Positions 35,496 to 46,300 of a stretch of 64,000 nt of DNA are shown here, piece by piece. A program made the position numbers and the translations under genes. The notes beneath the pieces were generated by a model that was given only the letters and a program-made list of their open reading frames with translations, had not been told where the DNA came from and ran no database searches. Location of the stretch: positions 1,686,895 through 1,750,894 of the forward strand of contig JAJHZJ010000252.1 in NCBI GenBank assembly GCA_023548195.1. The letters are read 5' to 3'. Position 1 is the stretch's first letter, and each line of letters starts with the position of its first letter. This DNA is from Bettongia penicillata ogilbyi (lineage: Eukaryota > Chordata > Mammalia > Diprotodontia > Potoroidae).

Positions 35496-35521
35496 ATGTG
35501 TGTGTGTGTGTGTGTGTGTGT
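35496..35521. repeat. (TG)n microsatellite
   Basis: A short perfect TG run joins two repeats. A second, imperfect TG tract lies at 35,767-35,824. Confidence 0.95.
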
Positions 35522-35612
35522 TTGTCCTACATTGCCAAAGAAGACCGTGCCATCAGAGAAACGATGACATGACTCGCACTTGACTTTGTTTTTGAGTGAG
35601 GGAGGGCTGGGA
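35520..35612 (-). repeat. non-LTR element 3' end with 'gaagaccgtgccatcag', reverse
   Basis: 'tttgtcctacattgccaaag', 'aagaccgtgccatcagagaa' and 'tgagtgagggagggctggga' match the repeat at 11,217. Confidence 0.6.
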
Positions 35613-36364
35613 GGAAACAATATACACACAGGGAAGGAACAATCAGGGTAAGGGAGTTTTTGTTTATGATGAATTACTAGAATTGCAACTGAAGCTGTAA
35701 GACAGTCATTGTCATGTCGTTCTCATATTATCAAAAATTAATTTGATCACTGTTAGCACATTTAAGGTGTGTGTGTGTGTATGTGTGTGTGCAAGTGTGT
35801 GTGTGTGTGTGTGAGTGTGTGTGCTGGGGTGGTGGAACTGATGGGAGGAGGCTAGATACGCACTTTGCATCAGCAAGATAAATGGCAAGATTCCAAGGCT
35901 CCTGACAAGGCTGGCAGAGTTCCAAAATTGACTGGATTAATTCCCCCAAGGGCGTGGAGCATGGTGTCTGATGTCCAAGGCAGAACAGCTGGGGTTGGAA
36001 AGACATCTGTGCATCTAAAGGGGATTCAGAGAGAAAGGTAGCACTTTTCTATTCATCCCTTTTGTTCCATTTCCACAACTCAGGGGAGCCTTGCCTGACA
36101 CCCCTCCCCCAGTCTAGGTGCCCTTAGGTACGTCTGTGCTGACAGGCTCTCATCCAGTGGAAATTTTGCTGCCTTTCTGATTCCTTTTCTCCCTTCCCTC
36201 CCAGCCATCCTAAAGAAAGGCACTGTGAGGCACAGGGTGTAGGCTCCCAGATGCTTCTGACCTCTTCCCTAAATCTAACTGGTACTGGTGCTGGATCAAT
36301 AGGGTTGCTGCTTTGAACTATCCAAAAGATCAGAGTCCACCTGGTGCTGGATTTGAAATACTTC
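35613..36364. other. unassigned sequence with a TG tract
   Basis: Apart from the TG tract at 35,767-35,824 no repeat is recognised. Confidence 0.4.
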
Positions 36365-36550
36365 CAAGTATTATTTAAAGTTGAGGCAGTGGGAAGGCTC
36401 TGAAGTTACAAACTGAATTTAAAAACCTCTCTGCCCCTTACTACCTTTGTGGCCTACCTGAGTGCCCAGTTCCTCTTCTGCAAAATCAGGGGGCTTAGAG
36501 TGGAAGATCTCTAAAGACCTCTACCTTTAGAAAGATGATCCTATGAACGT
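36365..36550 (+). repeat. CORE-SINE fragment
   Basis: 'ttgtggcctacctgagtgcc', 'gttcctcttctgcaaaatca' and 'gaagatctctaaagacctct' followed by 'gatgatcctatg' fit the SINE type at 16.2 kb. Confidence 0.6.
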
Positions 36551-37018
36551 GTCAAACTCTCAGATTACTCCAAAACATCGAAATTAAAACCAAATTGTAA
36601 GGGGCATTTTACAACTGGCTTTTGTTATGCTATTTTACCTTATGCCAATGCTATATTTCTACATTTCCTTGTTTTTTAGCGATTTAAAAAAAAAATCTGA
36701 ATTGAGGCAAGGTAACCTGTAGGATATTTTTTTGTGTTCTTGATTCCAACTGAAGGAATTTAGAGTAGGGACCAGAACTGCCCTGAAATTTGAGGATGAG
36801 CTGTTACTGTACATTGCCTGGGACCAGAGACTATACCTCACTTCCTGGGTTAAGGATCCAAACATGCTGCCTCCACTCCGCCCAATAGTTCATTATCCCC
36901 ACCTTATTCTCATAGGAACTTTGGACTCTACTCAGGGAACCATCCTGATAGATGAGCTTATCTGGAACTAGACCTTACTTCCTGGCCACTAGTTCCAAAC
37001 CACATTTTTCCTCCCCCA
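36551..37018. other. unassigned sequence
   Basis: No repeat or domain is recognised. Confidence 0.4.
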
Positions 37019-37850
<832 letters not shown>

Positions 37851-37854
37851 GAGA

Positions 37855-38070
37855 GTTCAGCGGTTCAGTGGATTGAGGATTGGCTCTGGAGTCAGGAAGA
37901 GCTGAGTTCTAATGCCGACTCAGATACTTACTAGCTATGTGACTGTAGACAAGTAACCTCCCTCAGCCTCAGTTTTCTCATGTACACAATGGAGATAATA
38001 GAAGCCTACCTCACAGGGTTGTTGTGAAAATAAAAATTAGACAATATTTGGGAAACATTTTGCAAACTTA
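37855..38070 (+). repeat. CORE-SINE, near complete
   Basis: 'gcggttcagtggattgagga', 'ctggagtcaggaagagctga', 'tgtgactgtagacaagtaac' and 'ctcacagggttgttgtgaaa' are all present in order. Confidence 0.9.
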
Positions 38071-38275
38071 AAGTGGTGGTAGTGGTGGTGATGGTGGTGG
38101 TGGTGGTAGTAGTAGCGGTAGAAATAGTAGTAGTAGCAGCAGCAGTGGTAGTAATAGTAGTAGTAGTAATAGTAGTAGTAATAGTAGTAGTAGTAGAGGT
38201 AGTAGTAGCAGTAGTAATAGTAGCACCAACAGCAGTAGTAGTAATTGTAATCGTTGTTATCGTTGTAGTGGTATT
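38071..38275. repeat. trinucleotide array (TGG/TAG-type, imperfect)
   Basis: About 200 bases of 'tgg', 'tag', 'cag' and 'tgt' triplets lie directly after the SINE 3' end. Both strands give Val- or Thr-rich frames, which are not genes. Confidence 0.95.
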
Positions 38276-39124
38276 CTCTGGGTTAATCTGGTTAGGAGAG
38301 GAAGCAAAGGGAACTTTCAACACTCTCCTGCTTTCCCCATCTTAATCCCTTGGTGAGCTATTTCAGCTCTATATGGTCTTCTCCTCTTGATTCCCTAAAT
38401 CCCTTATGACATCACCAATCTTCCCCTGCCAAAACTCAACTTTATTTATTAGACTACCACTGAGAAAAAGCACAGACACATGTATATGCACAAAAAATAT
38501 ATATGTAGAGAATTCATGCAGTCATGAAATATAAATGAAAGAACACACACCAGGAACCCATGAAATCAGTATAGACACATGGTCAGGACAACTCAAACCT
38601 CTAATGCTACAGAGAAGCTCATTTTCCCTGACAATATTTCATGCTACTTTCTGCTTGGAGCTGGGTTTGTGCTCTCTACCATGTGTGTTGCCTATTCTGG
38701 GTACCTCCACTAGAGTCCAGGTCATGGAGCTTCTGTCTGCTACCATTTTCTGGGCTTCAGTTTCTCAGAATCATCTGTTGGATGTCATCTCTGTCAGGTT
38801 GTCTGTCAGGGTATCAGGGTCATCTCTGGAACTCATTTGACAAGACAGAGTAACTAGAAAGTCTTTCTGATAAGGACAGCCTGATGGTTCATTAGTCCGG
38901 AATGGAGGCTTGAGCCTGCCTACAACAACCAACAAAATCCAACAGGTGCCCCCAACTAAAATTGTCTAAGTGCTATGTAAATATTATCTGTTGAGATTAT
39001 TTCTAATATGACAGAGAAGCCAAAGAGTAGATGAGCTGATCAGCTCTACAGGCATAATTCCCTCACAGTGGATTCAAAGGGAAGTTTGCTTCATCCTCAG
39101 TTCTTAAGATAACTGGAGTGTAGA
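38276..39124. other. unassigned sequence
   Basis: A forward frame of 101 codons (38,535-38,840) overlaps another in a second frame. Neither has a known motif. Confidence 0.4.
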
Positions 39125-39149
39125 CACAGAGCTGAAAGGAACCTCAGAG

Positions 39150-39655
39150 AGCAACTTGCCTTTTTTCTACCTTCACATCCTCTCTCTTGGATGTCTCCTT
39201 CTGTCTACTCACATCATCACTATCCTGTTGCACTTTATCACTGACTATCTCCTGAAGTCTGGAATGTTCTCCCTTCTCCACTCGGCCATCAGATTCTTTC
39301 AAGCTCAAATCCCACTTTCTATAAAAGGCTTTTCTTATGACCTTTCCCTTCTCTACCCCACTCCATGTCTTCTCTCAGAGATTTCCTTCCTTTTCTACTG
39401 TAAATAAATTGTAAATTACTTTGTTGTTTTCCTGTGGTCTCTCCCATTAGAATAGGAGATCCAAGATGGCAGCAAACATTTTTGTCCTCATTATCCTCTT
39501 GTTCTTTTTATTCATGTTTTTCATCTTCTCCTCCTTCCCTTCCTCTTCCTCCCTTCCCTTTCTTTCTCCTCCTTCCCCTCCTTTTCTTTCTCCTTTTTCT
39601 CCTTCTCTCAAGGTTTGACAAATAATAAATATTCGTTGACTGTCAGCTAATTAAC
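39150..39655 (+). repeat. L2 LINE 3' region with pyrimidine-rich insertion
   Basis: 'tctggaatgttctcccttct', 'caagctcaaatcccacttt', 'aaaggcttttcttatgacct' and the end 'aataaatattcgttgactg' follow L2 order. A C/T tract (39,500-39,608) sits where the 'gggcaggga...cttagcacagtg' part would be, so that part is replaced or expanded. Confidence 0.75.
39500..39608. repeat. CTTCCT-type pyrimidine tract
   Basis: Imperfect 'cttcctcc' units inside the L2. Confidence 0.9.
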
Positions 39656-40728
39656 AAACCTGCAAGGGATTCTGTGAGGCCAGAAGTATCAGGAGGAAGG
39701 GAGGGCTTTGTAAAGATGCAACCTAGCAGTCTTAAATCAGGAAGTCCAGAGCACTCATCCAATATCGGACCCATGGTACAGAGCTACCTGGTGTTATCTG
39801 CCAGAAGTGAAAATAACCATAGGAGAAGAGATGTAGAGATCTTCTAGATGACTATCAGCTGAAAGATTCTGTTCAGGATGGATGAGGAGCCATGACAAGG
39901 CATGGTGATCGATTAGAGGAAGTATTTGCTGGGAGCCTATCAAAGGCAAGACTTTAAGTGACTGAAACTAAAATGATATTGACCTTTGGGGAAAGTGGTT
40001 TGTGGTTATTTTCTTTTAGCAACTGTGTGAGTCCTATTTGCTTACTTTAAATTGTAAGTAAGCCTGCTTATTGTTTGAGTCCTATGAACCATGTATTTAC
40101 AAAGGGAGTTGGCAATTTTTCAGGTAGTCTTATTGGAGAAAAATGAGACAGAGAAGGAATCCAAAAGTTTGCCTGGGGCTTTTATGCCATCTGAGAGCTT
40201 CTGACTCAAGGGTAGCATAATATAATCAATAGTAAGAGTGACTCATCATATTTGAAAGTCATTTTTCACCATTTAAATGGACTATACCATTTTCCTGAGG
40301 CAATGGCTATGTGCCTTCTATTGAGTATGTGCAAAGATGGGAGACTGTGGTTAAGGGGGATTATGGGGAGAGTGGCATTCTTAGCATTCTGTTGCCTTTA
40401 AAATGATGTTGCAATTACTTGAGGTTGGTCTTTTACATGAAGGAAATTCTCATCCAAAGGGCATTTCTCTTATGTTATTCATCTGACTTTCTCTATATAC
40501 ATAGTCCCCCAATGGTTTTTGACTTCTTTCTCCTGAACCCAACCCACAGCCCCCAATTAGTGCTTGGATCTTGTATATTGGCTAGTTTCTTTGGATTATA
40601 ATATTCATTTACTCTGGTGAAGCTTTAAATCTGGCATTGTTTTCAGACCACCTTTGTCCCAGCTTCCCTCTGCCTAATGACTCAAATGTGTGACTGAGAT
40701 TTATATCCATTAATTAAATGATATAAAC
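39656..40728. other. unassigned sequence
   Basis: No repeat or domain is recognised in about 1 kb. Confidence 0.4.
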
Positions 40729-41042
40729 TCGTGGTGTGACCCTGAGCAAGTTACATAACCTCCCAATGCTCTCCAGACTACAGCACATTGACTTAGAAAA
40801 ACCACAAATTAATAATTATCTATATTGCATTTTTAAAAATAATTTGGTTAAATACTTCCTAATTACATTTTAAATCTGATTTGGGCTTTCCTTAACCCAG
40901 AATTTGCCAGAGTTTGACCCCTCTGCTTTAGACAACTCTATAAGATTATAAGTGACAAAAAAGGTGCCAACTCAATATTGTTAGAGGGAATTTCATCCCT
41001 CAGGGGTTCTTTATGCCAATGAAATCACAGCTCCAGTCCTTA
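40729..41042 (+). repeat. CORE-SINE split by a hAT MITE
   Basis: The left part is 'tggtgtgaccctgagcaagt'. The right part runs 'caactctataagattataag', 'ggtgccaactcaatattgtt' and 'ccaatgaaatcacagctcca'. The family matches 8,075-8,345. Removing 40,779-40,933 rejoins the SINE. Confidence 0.8.
40779..40925. mobile_element. small hAT element (MITE), same family as 14,203
   Basis: It contains 'cacattgacttagaaaaacc', 'acttcctaattacattttaa' and ends 'agtttgacccctctg'. This is the reverse of the 14.2 kb element in order. Flanks 'ctccagac' (40,771-40,778) and 'ctttagac' (40,926-40,933) share 6 of 8 bases. The left terminal repeat seems lost. Confidence 0.7.
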
Positions 41043-41084
41043 TGTTACTCCTCCAGTACATCATTGTCCCCTTATACTCTCTTT

Positions 41085-42016
41085 TGCAAGTTTTTTAAAA
41101 ATTGATATTATTTATTTTTACATAACCTTTATTTCTCAATAAATACCTCCCCTCTTTACCCATTAAGCCTTGCAACAAAAAAGATAGAAGAAACAACTCA
41201 ACCAAACTAACGCACCCTTCTACTGATTCTTTCAGTATAAGATGTGACCTGTACCTGCAGCAGCGCCATGCCATCAATGAAGGGAGAGAGATGCAATTTC
41301 TCAATCCTTCTTAGTAGGCAAGCTTAGTCATATTTACCGTGTTTAGTTCTTTCGTTCTTTGCATCTTCACTGCTGTAGTTCTTATATAAATTGATTCTCT
41401 GGTTCTGCTTACTTCACTTTGCATCAGTTCGGTTTTCCATCTTTCTGTGAATTCTTTGTAATTAACTGTTTCTTTCTGCATAATAATGTTCTTGGATTCA
41501 TGTAACACAATCTATTATCCAATCAGTGGGTACTTTATGTCAAGTTCTTTACTGCTACAAAAATGCTACACTTTACTATGAATATACTATGTATATGGAA
41601 CCTTTCTCCTGTCTTTGATCTCCTTGAGGTCTATGCTTAGCAGTGAGAGCTCTGTTTCAAAGTGTACAGAACTTTTAGTCACTTTCTTAACATAATTACA
41701 AAATGCTTCCAGAATGATCAGACCAATGTATAGTTCTACAGCACAACTCACTAACGTTGCTCATTCCCATAATCATTTTTGCAAATTTGCTAGATGTTAG
41801 GTAAAACCTCCAAATTCTTTGCTTGTCATTTGTCTTCTTATTAATGATTTCAAGCAATCTTTAATGTAGTTGCTAATACTTGGTATGCCTTCTTTTGAGA
41901 ACTATTTATTCATATCCTTTGTTATTTCATTCACTGAGGAATAGCCCTTGGTCTTACATATTTGTGATTGATTGTTCACTATATATATTTGATATCAGAT
42001 CCTTATGAGAGTAGTT
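41085..42016 (-). mobile_element. old L1 3' part, reverse
   Basis: 'ggttctgcttacttcacttt', 'tgcatcagttcggttttcca', 'gtttcaaagtgtacagaact', 'gcttccagaatgatcagacc' and 'tattcatatcctttgttatt' keep the order of L1 3'UTR and ORF2 end. Divergence is high. Confidence 0.7.
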
Positions 42017-42071
42017 AACGCAGAAATTGACAAATGATGCAGACCAGGTCTTAATGTAAGGTTTTGTTGAC

Positions 42072-42199
42072 TAGGAGTAGGGAACCTGCAGCCTCGAGGC
42101 TAGGGGTGACCCTCCAGTTCCCTCAAAGTGCGGCCCTTTGACCAAATCCAAACTTCAAGGCCATTCGTGGCCTCAACCTTGCAGGTTCCCCAACTCTCA
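42072..42199. mobile_element. small hAT-like MITE with 'ggaacctgc' inverted ends
   Basis: The left end 'taggagtagggaacctgcag' and right end 'ttgcaggttccccaactctc' are imperfect inverted repeats. The inside 'gtgcggccctttgaccaaat' matches a common 'caggggtggggaacctgcgg' element of the hAT type as I recall. The target duplication is not clear. Confidence 0.65.
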
Positions 42200-42319
42200 C
42201 TAGACAAAATAAAGGGTTAATAATGCAGACTAAAATTAAAAGTATGTCATGGGTAATCGCGCCCCCTCACAAGGTTGTTAAACATTTACCAGCATATTCC
42301 TATGTTGACCCTCATTCAA

Positions 42320-42430
42320 ATGTGAACTCAAGAGCAGACTACTCTGCTATTCATGTCCTCAGCACATAGCTCAATATTTTACAAGTAGTAAGCTCTTAGT
42401 AATGTTAAAAAAATTCATTCATTCAGTTTT
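42320..42430 (+). repeat. L2-like 3' end
   Basis: 'tgtgaactcaagagcagact', 'catgtcctcagcacatagct' and 'agtagtaagctcttagtaat' keep L2 order with high divergence. Confidence 0.5.
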
Positions 42431-42511
42431 CCCAATAGTTCCCCCTCGCTACACTCTTAAGAAGGACATGGCATCCTCTAACATGTCAGTATAGTCAGCT
42501 GCTTTAAAATA

Positions 42512-42852
42512 CAGTTGTCCCTTCCACATTGTGACTTTCTACATCTCAACTTTCCACAGCACAACTTTTCCCATTGCCATTTCAATATATCATGGGTTGG
42601 TATAAGAAACTGAATGGGAATTTGGGGTGAGTTTTGCAGAAAATATAGATGACACATGAATGCCAGCAGATGACACAGAGCCTATGACCAAATACTTTGC
42701 CCTAATTTTACAATAAGGTACTTAGTAAACATCCCATAAAACAAAATCAGACTTCTTCCCTGGTACAAAGGAAAGGCCAAAAAATTTTACCAGATTTTCC
42801 AGATCATGAGGGCACCTCACCTCTAACCCCCAAAATGTAGAAGGAATAGCTA
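42512..42852. mobile_element. TA-flanked MITE-like element with about 22-bp inverted ends
   Basis: The left end 'cagttgtcccttccacattg' follows TA. The reverse of the right end (42,831-42,852) agrees at about 16 of 22 positions. The right target reads CA instead of TA. Size and ends suit a Tc1/mariner or Tigger-type non-autonomous element. The family is not identified. Confidence 0.45.
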
Positions 42853-43355
42853 CATTTTGCAGATAACTGAACTTTCATTCCCATGAAGATGAAGTTCTCT
42901 TCAAAATCAGACATGCCATAGGGATCAATGCTAAGGTTCTTTTATGGTTGAGGTGGCTAGCTAGTAACACCTCCCCAAGTCTTTCAGGATCAAATGTTCT
43001 CTCATACTTTTTATTATCACAAAAAGTAAGATGAATGGATTTAACAAGATAGCAGCTTTAGGTAAAAACACTGAGGAGAACAATAACCTTTCAACTACTG
43101 AAATGCTTTCAGCAAATGCACAAAAACAGGGAGATAAAGGAACTCACTGCTAGGGCTTGCAATTGGTTATTGTAATTGGTTCTAGTGATTCTACTCATAA
43201 AGAACTTCACAGTGTTGGAGAACAGAGCCATGAGATAACAAATGGGACACTGTCACAGCAGAGCAGTGATGGTGGTGATTTCAGACATTCTTATCTGTGT
43301 TTACATGTGTTTCTGGGGGTGTATTTGTTCAGAACTCTATGTATTTCCCTGGGAC
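42853..43355. other. unassigned sequence
   Basis: No repeat is recognised. Confidence 0.4.
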
Positions 43356-43358
43356 AGC

Positions 43359-43544
43359 TAGATGACACAGTGAATGGAGCTCTAGTCCTAGAGTCAGGAA
43401 GACTCATCTGGCCTCCAACACTAGCTGTGCAACCCTGGGCAAGTCACTTAACCCTGTTTGCCTTAATCCCTCATCTCTAAAATGAGCTAAAGAAGGAACT
43501 GGCAAACCACTCTAGTATCTTTGCCAAGAAAACCCCAAATGGAG
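43359..43544 (+). repeat. SINE with BovB/RTE-like tail, left part
   Basis: Head 'gacagctagatgacacagtg', 'gagtcaggaagactcatctg', 'gcaaccctgggcaagtcact' and 'ggcaaaccactctagtatct' are complete up to 'ccccaaatgg'. The tail resumes after the HAL1 at 46,257 ('tcataaaaagtcacacataa'). Confidence 0.9.
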
Positions 43545-44263
43545 GGGCAGAACAAAGATGGCAGAGTAAAAACAGGGAATTCCCTGAGCTCTCCCCCAAA
43601 GCCCTCCAACTACCTGAAAAAAAATGAATTTAGACAAATTCTAGTGCTATAGAACCTACAAAATTACAGAGTGAAACAAATCCCTAACCCAAGACAACCT
43701 GGAACATTAACAGGTCTTTTGCAATGGGCAGGGAGCTAAGCACAGTCCAATGTGGGCTGCACTAGCACAGAGATGCCAGAGCAGACCTCAGGGTATTGAA
43801 TCATTGGCATCTGTGGAAGTTTACAGACTCCTCAAGACACAAACACCAGAAAGGTCAGTGGGAAAATTCTGTGGGACCTAGGTGAAAGAGAGCTCATGAT
43901 CTAGCCAGGTCTGGCCCCAATCCCAGGGGAGGTAAAAATGGTGGTGGCATCAGCAGAAGCATAAGCAGCTGCAGCATCAGAGGTTGCTTTCAGAGCTCTG
44001 GACCCACACACCGTGAGGGATCAAGTTGCTGACACAAAATCACTGAAGTCTATGATAGTACATCCGCACTCACACCCACTTCAAGCAGAGTCCTACCTTG
44101 AAAAAGAGTTAGAAAGTCAAATGTTTGACTGGGAAGATGAGTAAACATCATAAAAGAACTCAGACTATAGAATCTTACTGTGGTGACAAGGAAGATCAAA
44201 ACATACAACCAGAAGACAACAAAGTCAAAACTCCTATATCAAAAGCCTCCAAGAAAACAATAT

Positions 44264-45215
44264 GAATTGGGCTCAGGTCATGAAAAAGCTCAAAAATGAT
44301 TTTGAAAATCAAGTAAGAGAAGTAGAGCAAAAATTGGGAAGAGAAATGAGACTGACGCAAGAAAATAATGAAAAATGAGTTAACAGCTTTCTAAAGGTGA
44401 CCCAAGAAATACTGAAGAAAATAACACATTAAAAACAGACTAACCCAAATGGTGAAAGAAGTCCAAAAAGCCAATGAAGAGAAGAATGCCTTAAAAAGCA
44501 GAATTGGCCAAATGGAAAAGGAGGTTCAAAAGCTCATTGAAGAAAATAGTTCCTTCAAAATTATGATGGAGCAAATGGAAGCTAATGACTTTATGAGAAA
44601 TCAAGAAATTATAAAACAGAACCAAAAGAATGAAAAATAGAAGATAATGTGAAATATCTCACTGGAAAAATCAGTGACCTGGAAAATAGATCCAGGAGAG
44701 ACACTTTAAAAATTATTGAACTACCTGAAAGCCATGATCAAAAAGAGAACTTACACACCATCTTTCATGAAATTATCAAGGAAAACTGCCCCGATATTCT
44801 AGAACCAGGGGGTAAAATAGAAATTGAAAGAATCCATTGATCTCCTCTGGAAAGAGATACTAAAAGGAAAACTCCTAGGAATATTGTAGTCAAATTTCAG
44901 AGTTCCCAGGTCAAGGGAAAAATATTGCAAACAGCCAGAAAGAAACAATTCAAGTATTATGGAAATACAATGAGGATAACACAAGATCTAGAAGCTTCTA
45001 CATTAAGGGATCAAAGTGTTTGGAATATGATATTCCAGACATTAGAGGAGCTAGAATTAAAACCAAGAGTCACCTACCCAGCAAAACTGAGTATAATACT
45101 TCAGGGGAAAAAATGGATATTCAATGAAATAGATGACTTTCAAACATTCTTGATGAAAAGACCAGAGCTGAATAAAAAATTTGACTTTCAAATACAAGAA
45201 TCAAGGGAAGTATAA
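44264..45215 (+). pseudogene. HAL1 ORF1 (L1 ORF1p-like), broken
   Basis: In L1, ORF1p is a trimeric RNA-binding protein with a coiled coil, an RRM and a C-terminal domain. Here the coiled coil (44,264-44,640) reads 'KSRIGQMEKEVQKLIEENS' with heptad spacing. The RRM start follows as 'LENRSRRDTLKIIELPES' (44,690-44,735). The C-terminal domain reads 'QTARKKQFKYYGNTMRI' and '[20 protein letters not shown]' (44,925-45,215). Three separate frames carry these parts, with in-frame stops between them, so no full protein can be made. Confidence 0.8.
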
Positions 45216-45337
45216 AAAGGAAAGAGAAATCATAAGATACTTATTAAAGTTGAACTGTTTTACATTCCTACATGGAAAGGTGATATTTGTAATTCATGAG
45301 ACCTTTCTCAGTATTAGGGTAGTTGAAGGAAATAAAT

Positions 45338-45422
45338 GGATGGATGGATGGATGGATGGATGGATGGATGGATGGATAGATAGATGAATAGATAGATAGA
45401 TAGATAGATGATAGATAGATAC

Positions 45423-45470
<48 letters not shown>
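45338..45470. repeat. (GGAT)n(GATA)n compound array
   Basis: About 10 'ggat' units are followed by 'gata' units with breaks. It lies in the inter-ORF part of the HAL1. Ser/Ile/Tyr- and Pro/Ser/Ile-rich reverse frames are artefacts. Confidence 0.97.
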
Positions 45471-45471
<1 letters not shown>

Positions 45472-46300
45472 GATGGAACAGGGTGAATTGAATATGAAAG
45501 GATGCCATCTAAAAATAAAATTAAGGGGCAAGAGAGGAATATATTGGGAGAATGAGAAAGGGAGCAATAAAATGGGGTAAATTATCTGACATAAAAGATA
45601 CAAGAAAAAAGTTTCACAGTGGAGGGGAAGAGGGAATGAGTGAACCTTACTCTCATTGGATTTGACTTAAGGAGAGAATAATATACACACTCAATTGGGT
45701 GTCTTACCCTATAGAAAAGTAGAGGAGAAGGGGATAAGAAGAGACTTTGATAGAAGGGAGGGAAGATTGGGGGAGGAGGTAGTCAGAAGCATCAATCCCT
45801 TTAGAAAAGGGATAGGGTCAAAGAACAAAATAGAATAATTGAGGGGGGTGGGACAGGATAGAGGGAAACATAGTTAGTCTTTCACAACATGGAGGTGTTG
45901 TGTAACTAGACATGTATAGATTGAATTGGGAGAGAATTGGGAACTCAAAGATTTAAAGACAAATGTTAAAAAATTGTTTTTACATGCACGTGGGAAATAA
46001 GATATACAGGCAATGGGGTGTAGAAATCTATTTTGTCCTTCAAGTAAAGGGGAAGGAAATAAGAGGTGGGGTATGATGAAAGGGAGGGCAGCTGGGGAAG
46101 GGGTAATCAGAATACATTCCATCTTGGGGTGGGGGGAGAGGGTAGAGATGGGGAGAAAATTTGGAGTTCAAAATCTTGTGGAAATTAATTCTGAAAACTA
46201 AAAATAAAGAAATTTAAATCTTAAATAAAAGGAAAAAAAGAAAACCCCAAATGGAGTCATAAAAAGTCACACATAACTGACAAAGGAACAACAACTGTGT

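Larger units (their letters stand above)
43545..46237 (+). mobile_element. full-length HAL1 (half-L1) element with target duplication (copy G)
   Basis: It starts 'gggcagaacaaagatggcag', an L1 5' end. It then has an L1-type 5'UTR, an ORF1 region (about 44,260-45,215), the L1 inter-ORF stretch and a distinct 3'UTR ending 'ctaaaaataaagaaatttaa' plus an A-rich tail. ORF2 is wholly absent, as in the HAL1 family. The flanks 'aagaaaaccccaaatggag' at 43,526-43,544 and 46,238-46,256 are identical over 19 bases. The element lies in a SINE tail. ORF1 is broken by stops near 44,378 and 44,638. A GGAT/GATA array sits at 45,338-45,470. Confidence 0.9.

Noticed and set aside
38006..38345. Val-rich forward and Thr-rich reverse frames
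   Set aside because: Product of the trinucleotide array.
45268..45603. Ile/Tyr/Leu/Ser repeat protein on the reverse strand
   Set aside because: Product of the GGAT/GATA array in the HAL1.
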